From: Deltaproteobacteria bacterium
GTDB lineage: Bacteria > Myxococcota_A > Polyangia > Polyangiales > Ga0077539
Direction: 5' to 3'
DNA: 64,000 bases
NCBI GenBank assembly: GCA_030694465.1
Contig: JAUXYJ010000062.1
Span: 26,370 to 90,369 of the forward strand
Each line of letters opens with the position of its first letter. Positions within the stretch are counted from its first letter, which is position 1. Of the stretch, positions 61,179 to 64,000 are shown piece by piece. Made by a program: the position numbers and the translations under genes. The notes beneath the pieces are model-generated. The model had not been told where the DNA came from and ran no database searches. It was given only the letters and a program-made list of their open reading frames with translations.

Positions 61179-61372
61179 TGGGCGACACGCTGGGCGGTGG
61201 GCGACAGCCGGGGAGCCTTGGGCGACAGCCGGGAGGCCGTGGGCGACACGCAGAACCGTGGGCGACAGGCCAAACAGGCTGTGGGCGACACCGGGGAGGC
61301 GCTGGGCGACACCGGACAGCCCTTGGGCGACACGTGGCGAGCCGTGGGCGACACACGGGGCCGTGGGCGACA
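61179..61372. repeat. Ten-copy ~21-bp tandem repeat, core TGGGCGACA, between cas2 and the next gene
   Basis: The core TGGGCGACA starts at 61179, 61198, 61219, 61240, 61259, 61282, 61303, 61324, 61345 and 61364, spacing 19-23 bases (mostly 21). Unit consensus is roughly GTGGGCGACAGCCGGGAGGCC. The spacing is not a multiple of three throughout, so the repeat breaks frame in every reading and is best read as non-coding. This explains the whole 322-base gap between cas2 and the next gene. A single related copy lies upstream of the WYL regulator. Confidence 0.85.
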
Positions 61373-61472
61373 GGGCGCGGTGCGCAGTGGGGGGTCTTTG
61401 CAGCGTCGCGAAGTTGTGGTGCGATCTGGGGCAAGTCGCGGCGCGGCTGCCGCGGCGGGGAGAGACAACATC

Positions 61473-62393
61473 ATGACGACGAGCAAAAAGCCCGCGACGA
61501 AAGAGTCGTCGGCGGGCAAGGCGGCTGCGGCGAAGGTCGTGGCAAAGAAGGGTTCGACGGCGTCTGGCGGGACGGGAGCTTCGGCGACTGGGCTCATCCG
61601 GGCGTGGGAGGGCGATGTCAACGCGTTGATCGCAAAAGAGAGCACGGAGGTGGTGTCGCTGGGGATTCCGTTCTCGGTCTTTTTAGGCGAGTGCGTGGAC
61701 TGCGCGCGGTTTATCCGCGAGTTTTGGGAGCCTTTGGATGGCGAGCGGCCGGGCTTGGTCTGCGCCGCCAAACCGGGCGACGGAGACGCCTCGTTTAATC
61801 TCCAGACCGCGGACATCATCTTGCGGTTGCACAGCGAGGTCTTGACCGCGCAGACGCAGTACCTGTTGTCGGCCAAGGCGAAGAAGTCCGCAGCGGGGTT
61901 GCTTGAGCGCGCGGCGAAGCTGCTCGACGACATGAGCGCCGCGCTTGAGTGGTACTTTGACGACGGGGTCGAGGACGACAAAGACGCGCAGTTGGGTGCG
62001 GTTCGGGCGGCGCATGACCTGTCGAGCGGGGCGATGGACGTGGTCGCGGCGGCGCTCGAGAGCTACGCGGGGCTGGCCGAAAAGCACATCGATGCGATCG
62101 ACGGGACGCTTGGCTTTGAGCGGGCGTTTGTGGACGAAGCGCGCAAGGTCTCGCGGCAGTTGTTCGAGATGAACAGTGCGCTCGAGAGCAACCCCGAGTC
62201 TGAGGCGGCGCTCAAGCGTCGCAACAAGCTCGTGGCGGCGCTGCGATCGCGGGTGCTGCGGACGCGCAAGGTGGCGCAGCTCGTGTTTCGCGCGCAGCCC
62301 GAGATCGCGCGGCTGGTGACCAGTGCGTACCAGCGGAGGGCTCGCACGGCGCTGCGCCGAAGCGCGGCTGGCGGCGCTCCGAAGGTGACCTGA
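61473..62393 (+). CDS. Unrecognised all-helical protein between cas2 and the CRISPR array
   Basis: The ATG at 61473 follows AGAGACAACATC; 306 residues. The first ~35 residues are a Lys/Ala/Ser/Gly tail (KKPATKESSAGKAAAAKVVAKK) resembling histone-H1-like tails. The rest is predicted helical throughout, with heptad-like stretches (LLERAAKLLDDMSAALEWYF; GAMDVVAAALESYAGLAEKHID; RNKLVAALRSRVLRTRKVAQLVF) and a basic C-terminus. No catalytic motif, signal peptide or membrane helix is seen. It is on the cas strand and ends 95 bases before the first repeat. It might be a Cascade-, integration- or DNA-binding accessory factor, or an unrelated passenger. I do not recognise any family. Confidence 0.8.
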   Translation: MTTSKKPATKESSAGKAAAAKVVAKKGSTASGGTGASATGLIRAWEGDVNALIAKESTEVVSLGIPFSVFLGECVDCARFIREFWEPLDGERPGLVCAAKPGDGDASFNLQTADIILRLHSEVLTAQTQYLLSAKAKKSAAGLLERAAKLLDDMSAALEWYFDDGVEDDKDAQLGAVRAAHDLSSGAMDVVAAALESYAGLAEKHIDAIDGTLGFERAFVDEARKVSRQLFEMNSALESNPESEAALKRRNKLVAALRSRVLRTRKVAQLVFRAQPEIARLVTSAYQRRARTALRRSAAGGAPKVT

Positions 62394-62488
62394 TGGCCCC
62401 CGTCTGTGGCACCTTCGGACAGGCCCAAAAGGTCGGTACGAAAATGGTCTTTGAAAAAGTGAAGTGATTTCCGTAACTTCTGGGAAGT
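62394..62488 (+). promoter_or_regulatory. CRISPR leader
   Basis: The 95 bases between the last gene and repeat 1 are AT-richer than their surroundings (GGTACGAAAATGGTCTTTG, AAAAAGTGAAGTGATTTCC). They should hold the pre-crRNA promoter and integration signals. An inverted repeat ACTTC-TGG-GAAGT (62476-62488) ends exactly at the leader-repeat junction. I saw no convincing IHF consensus. Confidence 0.7.
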
Positions 62489-64000
62489 GTGGTCCCCGCC
62501 TGCGCGGGGATGAGCCGGTCGAGATGACCGCCGAGGTCAGCACGCGCAGGTGGTCCCCGCCTGCGCGGGGATGAGCCGCTTGCCGAGCCAGCAGCGAAAC
62601 GAGCGGCCCCGTGGTCCCCGCCTGCGCGGGGATGAGCCGCCGCGTGGCTGTCCGCGCGCGCACTACTCGCGGTGGTCCCCGCCTGCGCGGGGATGAGCCG
62701 CGGTATAGGACAGTACAGCCAGGTCATGTATGCGTGGTCCCCGCCTGCGCGGGGATGAGCCGACCGGTTACGGCGCGTGGTAGGGCGGTCGTTAGTGGTC
62801 CCCGCCTGCGCGGGGATGAGCCGGTCGACGTCGTGGCGGAGTACGTCATGGCCGAGTGGTCCCCGCCTGCGCGGGGATGAGCCGCAAACGAGGTATCCGG
62901 CGAGCGTTGCATCATCGTGGTCCCCGCCTGCGCGGGGATGAGCCGCTCAGAGTCAAACCCGTAAACGGCGCCCAGTGGTGGTCCCCGCCTGCGCGGGGAT
63001 GAGCCGGCTAACGATCCAATGAGCACGACCGAGACATAGTGGTCCCCGCCTGCGCGGGGATGAGCCGACGTCGACGCGCGCGTGGCGTTGGTCGCGCTGG
63101 TGGTCCCCGCCTGCGCGGGGATGAGCCGTTGGCGAGGGCTTGAGCTTTGGTCTTGTACCTGTGGTCCCCGCCTGCGCGGGGATGAGCCGCATCCTCTTCG
63201 CAGTCTCCGCAAACATGAGCGGTGGTCCCCGCCTGCGCGGGGATGAGCCTGTCCAGCAGATTCATCGCCTCCTGTCCAGCCCGTGGTCCCCGCCTGCGCG
63301 GGGATGAGCCGCTCACAGCCTGGGCTGTGGTGGCTCCTGGAGGGTGGTCCCCGCCTGCGCGGGGATGAGCCGTCGGTGAGCATCGACGGACTCAACGGCG
63401 ACTCGTGGTCCCCGCCTGCGCGGGGATGAGCCAGAATCGTCAGGACGCAGACAGCGCGCTGATTCGGTGGTCCCCGCCTGCGCGGGGATGAGCCGCCTGT
63501 GGTGAGCTCCCAGCGATTCTCCTCAGCGTGGTCCCCGCCTGCGCGGGGATGAGCCAGCCGTGCGCGTTTGGGCCGCACGCTACCGCTCGTGGTCCCCGCC
63601 TGCGCGGGGATGAGCCGCTCAGCGCGCGACGCTGAAAGGGGCCGCGTGTGTGGTCCCCGCCTGCGCGGGGATGAGCCGGAGCTCCGAGAGCACTGCGTTT
63701 TCACTTTCCAGTGGTCCCCGCCTGCGCGGGGATGAGCCGATCAGAGTCAAACCCGTAAACGGCGCCCAGTGGTGGTCCCCGCCTGCGCGGGGATGAGCCG
63801 TGTCGCGACTTCCATGGGACATGGACGAGTTCGTGGTCCCCGCCTGCGCGGGGATGAGCCGAATGACGCCTGATGCGGTCGCAGAATGGAGCAGTGGTCC
63901 CCGCCTGCGCGGGGATGAGCCGGTTCGCAAAACCGGGCAACGGCTAGCGGAGACGTGGTCCCCGCCTGCGCGGGGATGAGCCGGAGCCTAGCACCTTGGA
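62489..64000 (+). CRISPR. Type I-E CRISPR array, 25 repeats and 24 complete spacers, continuing past the window end
   Basis: The 29-base repeat starts GTGGTCCCCGCCTGCG and ends GGGGATGAGCCG; its hairpin is TCCCCGC-CTGC-GCGGGGA. Repeats start at 62489, 62550, 62611, 62672, 62734, 62795 and so on every 61 bases to 63955. Spacers are 32 bases except two of 33 (62701-62733 and 63434-63466). Repeats are identical except for the last base, which is T in repeat 13 and A in repeats 16 and 18. Spacers 8 and 21 are the same sequence apart from the first base. Orientation and leader place the newest spacers at the left. After the last repeat, 17 bases of a further spacer or trailer are visible. Confidence 0.99.

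Noticed and set aside
60951-61472. N-terminal 174 residues of the 480-residue plus-strand ORF, including AVGDT repeats
   Set aside because: The first part overlaps cas2 in another frame and the tandem repeat shifts frame between units; the real gene begins at 61473.
60812-61981. 389-residue minus-strand ORF with VSPTA/CRPR repeats
   Set aside because: It is antisense to cas2, the tandem DNA repeat and the helical gene; its repeats are simply the 21-bp array read backwards.
62724-63940. Minus-strand ORFs across the CRISPR array (326, 103, 102, 87 and 79 residues) with RLIPAQAGTT, GSSPRRRGP and AHPRAGGDH motifs
   Set aside because: They are conceptual translations of the CRISPR repeats in three frames and contain no independent coding signal.
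62518-63954. Self-targeting spacers
   Set aside because: No spacer was seen to match other sequence in the window by eye; an exhaustive search was not possible.
1-64000. tRNA, rRNA, insertion sequences, integrase or attachment sites
   Set aside because: No sequence looked like one on reading both strands; short gaps leave little room, though a covariance-model scan could still find a small RNA.

Overview
The window is high-GC DNA that reads almost wall to wall as coding sequence. It is dominated by lipoproteins with Asp/Ala/Gly-rich linkers, Cys-rich lipoproteins, a Ser/Thr kinase beside a PEGA/TPR protein, a giant TPR protein, and a thrombospondin-type-3 protein with a MYXO-CTERM-like tail. 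This profile points to a myxobacterium-type organism (Myxococcota, probably the Polyangia side). That is inferred from gene content only.

Layout. 1-13.1 kb (+): end of one protein, a 1944-residue TPR protein, a PQQ-propeller protein, RNase R, a lipoprotein and an MFS transporter. 13.1-21.9 kb: an iodotyrosine-deiodinase-like nitroreductase, a PI-PLC-like lipoprotein, an extensin-like/PDZ pair, a CPBP protease, a Cys-rich lipoprotein, a Tat-type Rieske protein, and a TetR gene divergent from an amidase. 21.9-36.9 kb: a membrane alkaline-phosphatase-fold/HEAT protein, hisS, an aromatic-repeat exported protein, a kinase-PEGA-lipoprotein trio, an MFS pump overlapping a group II truncated haemoglobin, and a degenerate J-domain protein. 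37.0-44.7 kb (-): a tight five-gene operon (outer-membrane-type protein, GH31 lipoprotein, SppA, chorismate synthase, fused shikimate kinase/dehydroquinate synthase). 44.9-50.8 kb (+): BtpA-family, DciA-like, a long calcium-repeat protein and one unknown gene.

50.9-64 kb (+): a complete type I-E CRISPR-Cas locus in the order WYL regulator, cas3, cas8e, cse2, cas7e, cas5e, cas6e, cas1, cas2, then a 10-copy ~21-bp tandem DNA repeat, an unrecognised all-helical gene, a short leader, and an array with 25 repeats and 24 full spacers that runs to the window end. Catalytic residues are present in Cas3, Cas6e and Cas1, so interference and adaptation both look intact. The least explained part is the stretch between cas2 and the array. 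The repeat core there (TGGGCGACA) also occurs once just upstream of the WYL regulator, which suggests a specific regulatory circuit. Cas7e carries an unusual acidic-then-lysine-rich insertion. Two spacers are identical except for their first base.

No rRNA, tRNA, insertion sequence or integrase was recognised. Most long alternative ORFs in the track are antisense shadows caused by GC-rich codon use.
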